Origin: Caulobacteraceae bacterium
GTDB lineage: Bacteria > Pseudomonadota > Alphaproteobacteria > Caulobacterales > Caulobacteraceae
Direction of reading: 5' to 3'
Length of the DNA stretch: 64,000 nucleotides
Assembly: GCA_947475465.1 (NCBI GenBank)
Contig: CANJLK010000001.1
Location: forward strand, 186,001-250,000
Shown one piece after another: positions 25,890 through 34,105 of the stretch. Position 1 is the first letter of the stretch, and the number at the start of each line of letters is the position of its first letter. The translations under genes were made by a program, and so were the position numbers. A model generated the notes under the pieces. It ran no database searches and was not told the DNA's origin. It saw nothing but the letters and a program-made list of their open reading frames with translations.

Positions 25890-27182
25890 ATGACGACGCA
25901 GGTCGAACCGCCGGGCGCACGCAGCGGCACGCGCAACTATGTCCTGTTCCTGCTGCTGATGCTGACGATCCTCAGTTTCGTGGATCGGCAGGTGCTGACG
26001 ATCCTGCTTGACCCGATCAAGCACGAGCTGGCGCTGACCGACACCCAGCTGGGCGCCCTGACGGGTGTTTTCTTCTCGCTCTTCTATGCAGCGGCCGGAT
26101 TGCCGCTGGCGCGCCTGGCGGATGGCCGCGAGAAGCGGAGCTTCATCGCCGCGTGTATTGCCGGCTGGAGCATTGCGACGGTCTTCACGGGTCTTGCGAT
26201 GAATTTCGTTCAGCTGGCCATCAGCCGCACCCTGGTGGCGGTCGGCGAGGCGGGCTGCGCCCCGGCAACGGCCTCCCTGATCGGTGATCTCTTCCCACCC
26301 AATCGTCGCGCGCGGGTCTTTAGCGCCATGAGCGCGGCCAGCGCCGTCGGCCTGGGCGGCGGCATTTTCCTTGGCGGTTCGCTCAGTGAGCACTTCGGCT
26401 GGCGTAGCGTGTTCTTGTTCCTTGGCATTCCCGGCGCGGCTCTTGCCCTGCTCTTCCTCTTCACCCTGCCGCGAGGCGACGCGCTCATGGTCAAGGTGAA
26501 GCCACCGCCGATGCTCGAAACGATGAAGAGTTTCTGGCGCATCAGGTGCTACCGGGTTGGCATCATAGTCACCCTTACGGCCGGGACCGGCGCCTACGGG
26601 ATGTTGGGCTGGATGGCGACGCTTCTTATCCGCACCCATCATCTGCCGCGCAGTCAGGTGGGCCTGTACCTCGGCATCAGCATGGTGACGGGTCTGCTGA
26701 TCGGCAACGCGGTGTGCGGCCAAGTGACCGACCGACTGGCGGCGCGAGATTCCCGATGGCTATTGCGGGTGATGGGTTTCAGCCTATTCGGCGTCATTCC
26801 ATTGGCCTTGTGCGCCTTTTTCGCCAAAGACGTGACGGTCTCGCTGGTGGCTTTCTGCCTGACCATGATCAGCCTGGGGTTCTGGTCGCCAATCATGAGC
26901 ACGATGGTGATCGGACTGGTGCCGCGCGAAACCCGGGCGGTCTCGGCCTCGTTCAACGGCATCTTCCAATCGCTGGGCGCCGCCTCCGGGCCTCTGGTTG
27001 TCGGCTTCCTTACCGACCGTCTGACGCCGGCCCTCGGCGCCGACGCGATACGCTATTCACTGGCCCTAAGCATGATCTTCACCGGCATCGGCGCAACCAC
27101 CGCGCTCATCGGCACACGCTTTATCCAGGCGGAATACCGTCCCAACGGGACCGACGGCGGGGAGGCCGCGGCGGCGATCTGA
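25890..27182 (+). CDS. MFS transporter
   Basis: A 430-residue 12-helix transporter. SFVDRQVLTILLDPIK and DTQLGALTG place it with the MFS proteins at 13649 and 35595. It follows the hydratase-like gene by 133 bases on the same strand and converges on the LLM-type gene 12 bases away. It may transport the compound handled by the TonB receptor/IclR unit across the inner membrane; this is inference from position. Confidence 0.9.
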   Translation: MTTQVEPPGARSGTRNYVLFLLLMLTILSFVDRQVLTILLDPIKHELALTDTQLGALTGVFFSLFYAAAGLPLARLADGREKRSFIAACIAGWSIATVFTGLAMNFVQLAISRTLVAVGEAGCAPATASLIGDLFPPNRRARVFSAMSAASAVGLGGGIFLGGSLSEHFGWRSVFLFLGIPGAALALLFLFTLPRGDALMVKVKPPPMLETMKSFWRIRCYRVGIIVTLTAGTGAYGMLGWMATLLIRTHHLPRSQVGLYLGISMVTGLLIGNAVCGQVTDRLAARDSRWLLRVMGFSLFGVIPLALCAFFAKDVTVSLVAFCLTMISLGFWSPIMSTMVIGLVPRETRAVSASFNGIFQSLGAASGPLVVGFLTDRLTPALGADAIRYSLALSMIFTGIGATTALIGTRFIQAEYRPNGTDGGEAAAAI

Positions 27183-27194
27183 GGAGGACGGCCG

Positions 27195-28250
27195 TCAGAG
27201 CCCAAGGATGTTGGCGGGCTTGATCCTGCGGGCCTCGGGCATGATGGTTTCGGCGAACCACCGCAGCCGGTCCAGGTAGTCCTCGACGTCGGTAGTGCCC
27301 TTCGGCGCGCCCGGAAGGTCGTTCTGGAACGGCCCGGTCCCCGTTGGCGACGAGGCGTCGATGATGTTGGTGCCCAGCCTGGCGACCGCATCGATCTGTT
27401 CGAGCAGGAAATCCTTTTCGAGGGACATCCTCGGCTGCTCCAGCACCTCGTGGGTGACCGGATCGCGCTTGCCCTCGAACAGGTACATCTGCAGGTCCAG
27501 GGGCCGGGGCCGCGCCTGGAATTCCGGCTGGGCGACCACGTAGTCCATGAACTCCGTGAACTGCGCCCGGCTGATGCCCTGGGCGATATAGCCGTCGCCG
27601 TATTTCGCGACCCGGCGCATGGCGGCCTTGGTGCGTCCCCCGATCCAGACCTTGGCCGGGTCGCTGTACGGATGGGGGTCCGACATGATCGGCGGGAACT
27701 GGGTGAACCGGCCGTCGAAGGACGCTACTTCCTCGGTCCACAGCAGGCGCATGACCTCAAGGTGCTCGTCCATGATCGCGCCGCGATCCTCGAACGGCAC
27801 ATGCATGACCTCGTATTCCCAGGGCTTGTAGCCAAGCAGCATGAGCGGGGCCATGCGGCCGCCCGAGGCGTAGTCCAGGGTCGCCAGGGCCTTCGCCAGA
27901 TAGACAGGATTGTAGAGCGGCAGGAGCACGAGCGGCGAGGCGACGATGCGCCTGGTGGCGCCGAGCATGAAGCCCGCCATGGTGAGAGAATCCACCCAGC
28001 GCGGCCCCATTTCCTTGGCCTCGTCGGGCGCCATGGCCAGGTGGGTCGGGATGGTCATGAAGTCATAGCCCAGGTCGTCGGCCGTCTTGACGATCCGCTG
28101 GATCTGCTCGCTGGTGATGTGCTCCCACCACAGCTTTCCGGTCCCCGGATAGAGGGACGAGCCGGGCGGGGCGATATTGAAGCGAAGGCTGGGCAATGCG
28201 TGCGCGGCGGCTCCGGGGCCTACGGTCTCGGTCAAATGTTCCTCCCACAT
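27195..28250 (-). CDS. LLM-class oxidoreductase, probably F420-dependent
   Basis: A 351-residue TIM-barrel protein of the bacterial luciferase-like superfamily: ADDLGYDFMTIPTHLAM, SGGRMAPLMLLGYKPWEYEVM, HLEVMRLLWTEEVASFDGRF and KVWIGGRTKAAMRRVAKYGDGYI. Many members of this branch use reduced F420 as hydride donor, others use FMNH2; the neighbouring F420 operon favours F420. Start is uncertain: ATG 28250 or ATG 28292, neither with a good ribosome site; the extra residues of the longer form lack family likeness. It is divergent from the second SnoaL-like gene. Substrate unknown. Confidence 0.85.
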   Translation of the reverse strand: MWEEHLTETVGPGAAAHALPSLRFNIAPPGSSLYPGTGKLWWEHITSEQIQRIVKTADDLGYDFMTIPTHLAMAPDEAKEMGPRWVDSLTMAGFMLGATRRIVASPLVLLPLYNPVYLAKALATLDYASGGRMAPLMLLGYKPWEYEVMHVPFEDRGAIMDEHLEVMRLLWTEEVASFDGRFTQFPPIMSDPHPYSDPAKVWIGGRTKAAMRRVAKYGDGYIAQGISRAQFTEFMDYVVAQPEFQARPRPLDLQMYLFEGKRDPVTHEVLEQPRMSLEKDFLLEQIDAVARLGTNIIDASSPTGTGPFQNDLPGAPKGTTDVEDYLDRLRWFAETIMPEARRIKPANILGL

Positions 28251-28442
28251 GACGGTCGTGCGGCGGTTGTCTGCGCGGCCCTGCTCCGGCATCTCTGCGT
28301 CGGGGGCCTGTCGGGTGCATGACGGCTGGGCGCGGCCGAAAGGTCAACCGTCTGAGAAGGGTCGCCGACCTGTTTCTGGTTGCCCTAAACATCGTAGAAG
28401 GAATCGAGCCGGCGCCAGTCCGGGCCGATCATGGAGGACGCG

Positions 28443-28970
28443 ATGGACGAAATCCTGGAGCGGGAATTGCGCCAGCTGCTGGACAAGCGCGCGATCGAGG
28501 AATGTCTGCTCAGATACAGCCGCGGCGTCGATCGCAATGACGTCGAGCTGATCCGCTCGGCCTTTCACCCCGATGCGCTGGAGAACCATTCGCGCGAGGT
28601 GAGGGGGCCCCTGGAAGAGGGATTCCTGGCCTGGTGGATTCCACAGCAGCCGCAGCGGCAGGCCGACCAGCACCTGATCAGCAATTCCACCATCGACCTC
28701 GAAGGCGACATTGCCCACGTGGAAACCTACTACATGTCGGTGATCCAGCTTCGGGGCGAAGCCTGCGTGACCCTGCGTGGCGGTCGCTATGCGGATCGAT
28801 TCGAAAAGCGGGACGGCGCCTGGAAGATCGCCCTTCGCATTGTCCTGCCGGAATGGGACGGCAAGGCCGAGACGACGATGACCGAGGCGGTCTGGGCGCG
28901 GGTATTCCGGCGTACGCGCGACCGCAGCGATCCGACCTATCAGCGGCCGTTACAGAACCCGCCGGCCTGA
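28443..28970 (+). CDS. SnoaL-like (NTF2-fold) protein, paralogue of 10613-11140
   Basis: A 175-residue SnoaL_4-type protein sharing [11 protein letters not shown], the GGRYADRFE strand and the DPTYQRPLQ ending with its paralogue near the first P450. The ATG at 28443 (MDEILERE) aligns with the paralogue's MDKELERE; an in-frame ATG 12 bases earlier is possible. It sits between the LLM-type gene and the PPOX pair, so in both copies the protein neighbours redox enzymes. A hydratase, isomerase or accessory binding role is possible. Confidence 0.82.
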   Translation: MDEILERELRQLLDKRAIEECLLRYSRGVDRNDVELIRSAFHPDALENHSREVRGPLEEGFLAWWIPQQPQRQADQHLISNSTIDLEGDIAHVETYYMSVIQLRGEACVTLRGGRYADRFEKRDGAWKIALRIVLPEWDGKAETTMTEAVWARVFRRTRDRSDPTYQRPLQNPPA

Positions 28971-28998
28971 GGCCGCCCATCTTCGCTGTGCGACATCG

Positions 28999-29017
28999 GG
29001 GGGGTGTCACACCCCCC
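28999..29017. terminator. G/C hairpin after the SnoaL-like gene
   Basis: GGGGGGTG (28999-29006) and CACCCCCC (29010-29017) form an 8-base stem with a TCA loop, 28 bases after the SnoaL-like stop. There is no T-tract, so termination is uncertain. Its right arm abuts the conserved element at 29016-29073. Confidence 0.45.
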
Positions 29018-29073
29018 GGAAAAGGTGAGCCGATGTCATCGACAATCCACTTTCGATAGGCCTAGCCTACTCG
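29016..29073 (+). promoter_or_regulatory. Upstream element of the first PPOX gene (copy 1 of a repeated 58-base element)
   Basis: This 58-base stretch, starting CCGGAAAAG and containing ATCGACAAT and GATAGGCCTAGC, matches 29703-29760 without gaps at 44 of 58 positions. Each copy begins 132-133 bases before the start of a PPOX gene, while the sequence between element and ribosome site has diverged. Retention suggests a promoter/operator rather than passive duplication. Confidence 0.5.
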
Positions 29074-29148
29074 TTGAAGCATCCCGTCGGCTTGGCCAAG
29101 TGCGACAGAGTTTGCTCAAAAACGCTAAGTGGCTGGGAGGCGGTGGAT

Positions 29149-29649
29149 ATGGAAAAGCAGGAAGCTCAAGGTTGGGATAATCTTTCAGGCACGGAAATCT
29201 TACCCGACGATATTCTGCCCTTCATTGAGTCTTGCCAGGACAAGACCTGCGTTCTCATCCGGACCCGCAAGGATGGCCACCCCATCGGCGCCGTCGTTGG
29301 CTATGGCGTCCAGGACGGCGAAATATACCTGGTCACCGATCTCTACCGGGCAGCCCATTCCGCCCTTCGCCGCGATCCGCGCTGCAGCGCGGTGTTCGAT
29401 GATCCTGCTCGCGGCAGCGTCACGGTGATCGCCCGGGCCGAACTCATCGACGATCTCGACTTCATCCGCCAGTTCTTCTGGGATCGCTCCGCCCTGAGCG
29501 CCGAATTGCGCACCGGCGGCAAGATGACGGCGGAGGAGTTCTTCAACATGTCCTTCACGCCGAACCGCAGGCTGATCCATATACTGCCTGAAAAATACAT
29601 CACCATCGACCTGACCAAGCTGCCCACGGGGCCGACCCAACACGCCTGA
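29149..29649 (+). CDS. PPOX-class (split beta-barrel) oxidoreductase, likely F420-dependent, copy 1
   Basis: A 166-residue flavin/deazaflavin-binding split-barrel protein: CVLIRTRKDGHPIGAVVGY, GEIYLVTDLYRAAHSALRRDPRC and FDDPARGSVTVIARAEL match the pyridoxamine-phosphate-oxidase-like fold in which F420-dependent FDOR-B enzymes fall. The ATG at 29149 follows GGGAGG and aligns with its tandem copy at 29835. Predicted cytoplasmic, reducing or oxidising an unknown substrate with F420 (FMN or heme is the alternative). Immediately upstream of the F420 biosynthesis operon. Confidence 0.82.
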   Translation: MEKQEAQGWDNLSGTEILPDDILPFIESCQDKTCVLIRTRKDGHPIGAVVGYGVQDGEIYLVTDLYRAAHSALRRDPRCSAVFDDPARGSVTVIARAELIDDLDFIRQFFWDRSALSAELRTGGKMTAEEFFNMSFTPNRRLIHILPEKYITIDLTKLPTGPTQHA

Positions 29650-29702
29650 GCTGGGCGACTCCTGGATTGCGGGCTCGTCAGCGGCCCCCGCAGGGTCGCC
29701 AC

Positions 29703-29760
29703 CCGGAAAAGTTGCGGTCATGTGATCGACAATGGTCTTGGGATAGGCCTAGCTTATCCG
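29703..29760 (+). promoter_or_regulatory. Upstream element of the second PPOX gene (copy 2 of the 58-base element)
   Basis: Ungapped counterpart of 29016-29073; ATCGACAAT and GATAGGCCTAGC are identical. It lies in the 185-base gap between the tandem PPOX genes and ends 75 bases before the second start. As the F420 operon follows the second PPOX gene by only 33 bases, this element may also drive fbiC and the genes after it. Confidence 0.5.
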
Positions 29761-29834
29761 GCAAGGTCCGGACGCTCCTTTAGGGCGGACAATGGACCGA
29801 CGGGGACGCGGTAAGCCAAGGGAGGCGACCGGAT

Positions 29835-30323
29835 ATGGAAAAACAGGCGGCCCAGGGTTGGGACAATCTGGCGGGAACCGAGTTCCTGCCGGACGAAATC
29901 CTGCCGTTCATCCAGTCCTGCAAGACCTGCGTGCTGGTGCGGACCCGCAAGGACGGCCATCCGGTCGGCGCCGTCGTGGGCTTCGACGTCCGGGACGGCG
30001 AAATCTACCTGATCACCGACGTTTACCGGGCAGCCCATTCGGCGCTCCGCCGCGATCCGCGTTGCAGCGCGGTGTTCGACGATCCCGCGCGCGGCAGCGT
30101 CACGGTGATTGGCCGGGGCGACCTGGTCGACAACCAGGACTTCCTGCGTCAGTTCTTCTGGGACCGCGCGGCCTGGAGCGCCGAGCTGCGCACCGGCGGC
30201 CGCATGACGGCCGAGGAGTTCTTCGAGATGTCCTTCACGCCCAACCGGCGCCTGATCCACATCACGCCCGAAAAATACATCACCATCAATCTTGAACGGC
30301 TGCCGACCGGGCGGGCCCACTAG
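29835..30323 (+). CDS. PPOX-class oxidoreductase, likely F420-dependent, copy 2
   Basis: A 162-residue split-barrel protein very similar to the preceding gene throughout (both begin MEK-A-GWDNL and share RAAHSALRRDPRCSAVFDDP and EEFF-MSFTPNRRLIHI-PEKYITI), so a recent tandem duplication. GGGAGGCG precedes the ATG. It ends 33 bases before fbiC on the same strand, and may be the first gene of the F420 operon. Substrate unknown. Confidence 0.82.
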   Translation: MEKQAAQGWDNLAGTEFLPDEILPFIQSCKTCVLVRTRKDGHPVGAVVGFDVRDGEIYLITDVYRAAHSALRRDPRCSAVFDDPARGSVTVIGRGDLVDNQDFLRQFFWDRAAWSAELRTGGRMTAEEFFEMSFTPNRRLIHITPEKYITINLERLPTGRAH

Positions 30324-30356
30324 CATGCCCTGCCAGGCCGGAAAGGCGAGATCCTG

Positions 30357-32654
30357 ATGCGCGTCGCCGACCCTTCGAAGCTCGAGTACGCGACGCTTGC
30401 CGAACTGATGCCACGGGCCGAGGCCCTCACCGAGGCAGGGTTCGGAGGGCTCGCGACCTATTCCAAGAAGGTGTTCATCCCGCTGACCCGGCTTTGCCGC
30501 GACGTCTGCCACTACTGCACCTTTGCCACGACGCCCAGGCACGTGGTTCCCTATCTCACCATCGACGAGACGATCGAGATCGCCCGGGCCGGCGTAGCCG
30601 CCGGCTGCCGGGAGGCCTTGTTCACGCTGGGCGACCAGCCAGAGCTTCGCTACCCGACCGCCCGGCGCGCGCTCGATGCGATGGGCTACGCCACCACCCT
30701 TGAATACCTCGAGGCCGCCGCGGCCGCGGTGCACCGTGAAACCGGCCTGTTGCCGCACCTCAATCCGGGCCTGATGGACGACGCGGCGATCGCGCGGTTG
30801 CGCAAGGTCTCGGTCTCCATGGGGATCATGCTGGAAAGCGGCGCCGAGCGGCTCACCGAGCGCGGTGGGCCCCACCACGGCTCGCCCGACAAACATCCCG
30901 CCGCGCGCCTAGCCACCCTGGAGGCTCTGGGCCGGGCGCAGGTTCCAACCACCACGGGCCTGCTCATAGGGATCGGTGAAACCCGCGCCGAGCGCATCGA
31001 CTCGCTGATGGCGATCCGGGCCCTGCACGAACGCCATGGCCATATCCAGGAGGTGATCCTCCAGAATTTCTGCGCCAAGCCCGACACCAAGATGGCCAAT
31101 GCGCCCGAGCCCGATCTCGCCGAGCACCTGTGGACCATCGCGGCCGCGCGCCTGATCTTCGGGCCGGGCATGAGCCTTCAGGCGCCGCCCAACCTGCGCC
31201 CTGGCGTCCTTGGGGAATTGCTGCGGGCCGGCATCAACGACTGGGGCGGGGTGTCGCCGGTCACACCGGACCATGTGAACCCGGAAGCGCCCTGGCCGGA
31301 ACTTGCCCGTCTGGACGCGGAGACCGCCGAAGCGGGTCGGACCCTTCGCGCCCGGCTGGCGATTGGCCCGGCCTTTGCCCAGGACGTCGAACGCTGGGTC
31401 GATCCGGCCATGCGCCCGTCCGTCCGCCATGCCGCCGACGCTCAGGGCCTGGCACGGGAAAACGGTTGGCATGTAGGAACGGGTGCGGCGGCTCCGACGC
31501 TGATCCCCGCGCCGCGCGCGGCTCGTCCGCTCGCAGCCGTGGCCAACGCGCTGGCCCGTGTCCGGGACGGTCAGCGGCTGGACGAGGCCCAGGTGACGGC
31601 GCTGTTCGCGGGCGGCATGGCCGACCACGAGGCCATCGTCGAGGCCGCCGACCGGGCCCGGCGCGCCACCGTCGGCGACACGATCACCTACGTCGTCAAC
31701 CGCAACATCAACTACACGAACATCTGCCTCTACCGCTGCGGCTTCTGCGCCTTCTCCAAGGGCAGCACCAAGAGTGAGCGGGGGCCGGCCTACCGGCTCG
31801 ACTACCATGAGGTGGGCCGCCGCGCCGCCGAGGCCATCACCCTGGGCGCCAGCGAGGTCTGCCTGCAGGGCGGCATCCATCCGGACTACGACGGCGACAC
31901 CTACCTGGGCGTGGTGGCCGCGGTGAAGTCCGCCGCGCCCTCAATCCACGTCCACGCCTTCTCGCCGCTGGAGGTCACCCACGGCGCGCGGACCCTGAAC
32001 CTGTCACTGCGCGATTACCTGGCCAGGCTCAAGGCCGAGGGTCTCTCGTCCCTGCCTGGGACGGCGGCCGAGATCCTGGATGACGAGATCCGGGCGATCA
32101 TCTGCCCCGACAAGCTGACCACCCAGGAATGGTTCGACGTGATGCGTGCGGCCCACGATGTGGGCCTTCGCTCCACCGCCACGATCATGTTCGGCCATGT
32201 GGAGCAGCCGAAGCACTGGGCGCGCCACCTGTTGCGCGTCCGCGACCTTCAGGAGGAGACGGGCGGCTTCACGGAATTCGTGCCGCTGCCCTTCGTGCAC
32301 ATGGAGGCGCCGATCTGGCGCAAGGGCCTGGCGCGGTCCGGCCCGACCTTCAATGAATCCGTGCGGATGCATGCGGTGGCCCGACTGGTGCTTGGTCCGG
32401 TGATCACCAACATCCAGACCAGCTGGGTGAAGATGGGGCCGCAGGGCGCGGCCGCCTGCCTCCAGGCGGGGGCCAACGATTTCGGCGGCACCTTGATCGA
32501 TGAATCCATCACCCGCGCCGCAGGCGGCCGCAACGGCCAGCATTTCGGCGCCGAGGACATGCGCAAGGTGGCGTCCTCGATCGGGCGACCCTTGCGCGAA
32601 CGCACCACCTTCTATGGCCAGCGGCCCGGCGTCGCCGCCCTGGCGGACGCCTGA
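30357..32654 (+). CDS. fbiC: 7,8-didemethyl-8-hydroxy-5-deazariboflavin (Fo) synthase FbiC (CofG-CofH fusion)
   Basis: A 765-residue fusion of two radical-SAM enzymes that make Fo, the F420 chromophore, from tyrosine and 5-amino-6-ribitylamino-uracil. The first half is CofG-like with the [4Fe-4S] motif CRDVCHYC (C47, C51, C54). The second half is CofH-like with CLYRCGFC (C457, C461, C464) and CLQGGIHPDYDG. This order and fusion is that of actinobacterial FbiC rather than the separate archaeal CofG and CofH. The ATG at 30357 follows GGAAAGGCGAG. It heads the run fbiC-npdG-cofE-cofD-cofC. Confidence 0.96.
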   Translation: MRVADPSKLEYATLAELMPRAEALTEAGFGGLATYSKKVFIPLTRLCRDVCHYCTFATTPRHVVPYLTIDETIEIARAGVAAGCREALFTLGDQPELRYPTARRALDAMGYATTLEYLEAAAAAVHRETGLLPHLNPGLMDDAAIARLRKVSVSMGIMLESGAERLTERGGPHHGSPDKHPAARLATLEALGRAQVPTTTGLLIGIGETRAERIDSLMAIRALHERHGHIQEVILQNFCAKPDTKMANAPEPDLAEHLWTIAAARLIFGPGMSLQAPPNLRPGVLGELLRAGINDWGGVSPVTPDHVNPEAPWPELARLDAETAEAGRTLRARLAIGPAFAQDVERWVDPAMRPSVRHAADAQGLARENGWHVGTGAAAPTLIPAPRAARPLAAVANALARVRDGQRLDEAQVTALFAGGMADHEAIVEAADRARRATVGDTITYVVNRNINYTNICLYRCGFCAFSKGSTKSERGPAYRLDYHEVGRRAAEAITLGASEVCLQGGIHPDYDGDTYLGVVAAVKSAAPSIHVHAFSPLEVTHGARTLNLSLRDYLARLKAEGLSSLPGTAAEILDDEIRAIICPDKLTTQEWFDVMRAAHDVGLRSTATIMFGHVEQPKHWARHLLRVRDLQEETGGFTEFVPLPFVHMEAPIWRKGLARSGPTFNESVRMHAVARLVLGPVITNIQTSWVKMGPQGAAACLQAGANDFGGTLIDESITRAAGGRNGQHFGAEDMRKVASSIGRPLRERTTFYGQRPGVAALADA

Positions 32655-32675
32655 ATTCTCAAAGGACAGTCGCGC

Positions 32676-33338
32676 GTGAAAATCGGCATCATCGGCGGAA
32701 CGGGCAAGCTTGGGGCGGCCCTTGGCGGACGCTGGGCCAAGGCCGGCCACACGGTCTTCCTGGGATCGCGCAGCGCGGACAGTGCGACGGCGGTGGCCGA
32801 CGAACTGCGCGGCCGGCTGGGCGGTGACATCGCGGGGACCACCAACCTGGAGGCTGCGCGCCAGGCCGAGGTCGTGGTCAGCTGTGTGCCGTTTTCCGCC
32901 CAGGAGGAACGGCTGAAAGAGATCGCTGAGGCGGCCAAGGGCAAGATCTTCGTCGACTGCACCGTCCCATTGGTCCCGCCCCGAGTGATGCGTGTGCAAC
33001 TGCCCGCCGAGGGTTCGGCGGCCCAGCGCGCGGAGGGCTTCCTGGGCGAGGGTGTGCGGATGACATCGGCCTTCCACAGCGTGGCCGCGCACAAGCTGGC
33101 AACCGACGCGACTGTCCCCGGAGATGTGCTGGTGTTCGGCGACGAGAAGGCCGCGCGCGACGTGGTGGTGGGCCTGGCCGGGGACGCGGGCCTTCGCGGC
33201 CTGCATGGTGGGGGTCTGCCCAATTCAGCGGCCGCCGAGGCCCTGACCTCGGTTCTGATCTTCATCAACAAGACCTATCGCGTCGATGGCGCCGGCCTTT
33301 CCATCATCGGGGACCTGGTCGAACCGGACGCCGCATGA
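32676..33338 (+). CDS. npdG: NADPH-dependent F420 reductase (F420H2:NADP oxidoreductase)
   Basis: A 220-residue Rossmann protein: GIIGGTGKLGAALG at the N-terminus binds NADP, SRSADSA is the 2'-phosphate region, and CTVPLVPP, TSAFHSVAA and the C-terminal helix match NpdG/Fno. It exchanges hydride between NADPH and F420, keeping a reduced F420 pool. It starts at GTG 32676 after AAAGGA, 21 bases after fbiC, and its TGA overlaps the cofE ATG. Its presence inside the biosynthetic operon indicates that F420 is used as an NADPH-fed reductant here. Confidence 0.93.
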   Translation: MKIGIIGGTGKLGAALGGRWAKAGHTVFLGSRSADSATAVADELRGRLGGDIAGTTNLEAARQAEVVVSCVPFSAQEERLKEIAEAAKGKIFVDCTVPLVPPRVMRVQLPAEGSAAQRAEGFLGEGVRMTSAFHSVAAHKLATDATVPGDVLVFGDEKAARDVVVGLAGDAGLRGLHGGGLPNSAAAEALTSVLIFINKTYRVDGAGLSIIGDLVEPDAA

Positions 33339-34105
33339 CGTCAGGCGGACTTGCCATTACCGCCCTTGCCGGGATCGGGGAGATCGCGCCCGGCGACGAT
33401 CTTGCCGCGGTTGTCCGGTCCGCGCTCAGCGAGACAGGCCTGGCGCTGGCGGCCGGCGATATCATCGTCGTCGCGCAGAAGATCGTGTCCAAGGCTGAGG
33501 GCCGCCAGGTTGACCTTGGTTCGGTGACGCCTTCGTCCGAGGCCGAGGCCCTGGCCCGCAAGACCGGCAAGGACGCCCGCTTCGTGGAACTGGTCCTGCG
33601 GGAGTCCAGCGAGGTCATGCGCGCGGTTCCCGGCGTGCTGATCGTGCGTCATCGACTGGGCTTCGTCATGGCCAACGCAGGGATCGACAGGTCGAATATC
33701 GTGGTGGCGGAAGGGTCCGAACAGGCCCTGCTGCTGCCCGCCGATCCGGAGGCTTCGGCCCAGGCCTTGCGCGAAGCCCTGACGACCAGCGCCGGCGTCG
33801 CGCCTGCCGTGGTGATTTCTGACAGCTTCGGCCGCGCCTGGCGGATCGGCACGGTCAATGTCGCGATCGGCGCAGCCGGCCTGCCCAGCTTGATCGACCG
33901 TCGCGGTGAGACCGACCGCAACGGCAGGGTGCTGGAATCCACCGAGATCGCCCTGGCCGACGCCGTGGCCGCCGCCGCCGGGCTGGCCATGGGCGAGACC
34001 CGCGAGGGGACGCCGGTCGTCCACATCCGCGGCCTGTCGTGGGATGCGCCGGAGGGACCCGCATCGGATCTGCTGCGGGCGCCCGACCGGGATCTTTTCC
34101 GATGA
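33335..34105 (+). CDS. cofE: Coenzyme F420-0:L-glutamate ligase CofE
   Basis: A 256-residue GTP-dependent ligase that adds gamma-linked glutamates to F420-0. Family motifs include VVAQKIVSKAEGR, RHRLGFVMANAGIDRSN and ISDSFGRAWRIGTVNVAIG. Unlike actinobacterial FbiB it has no C-terminal nitroreductase-like domain. ATG 33335 overlaps the npdG stop (ATGA), and its own stop overlaps cofD, so the genes are translationally coupled. Confidence 0.95.
   Translation: MTSGGLAITALAGIGEIAPGDDLAAVVRSALSETGLALAAGDIIVVAQKIVSKAEGRQVDLGSVTPSSEAEALARKTGKDARFVELVLRESSEVMRAVPGVLIVRHRLGFVMANAGIDRSNIVVAEGSEQALLLPADPEASAQALREALTTSAGVAPAVVISDSFGRAWRIGTVNVAIGAAGLPSLIDRRGETDRNGRVLESTEIALADAVAAAAGLAMGETREGTPVVHIRGLSWDAPEGPASDLLRAPDRDLFR

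Noticed and set aside
32676..33338. Reading the 220-residue protein as a pyrroline-5-carboxylate reductase or other NADP-binding protein
   Set aside because: The size, the CTVPLVPP and TSAFHSVAA motifs and its place inside the F420 operon fit NpdG/Fno better.
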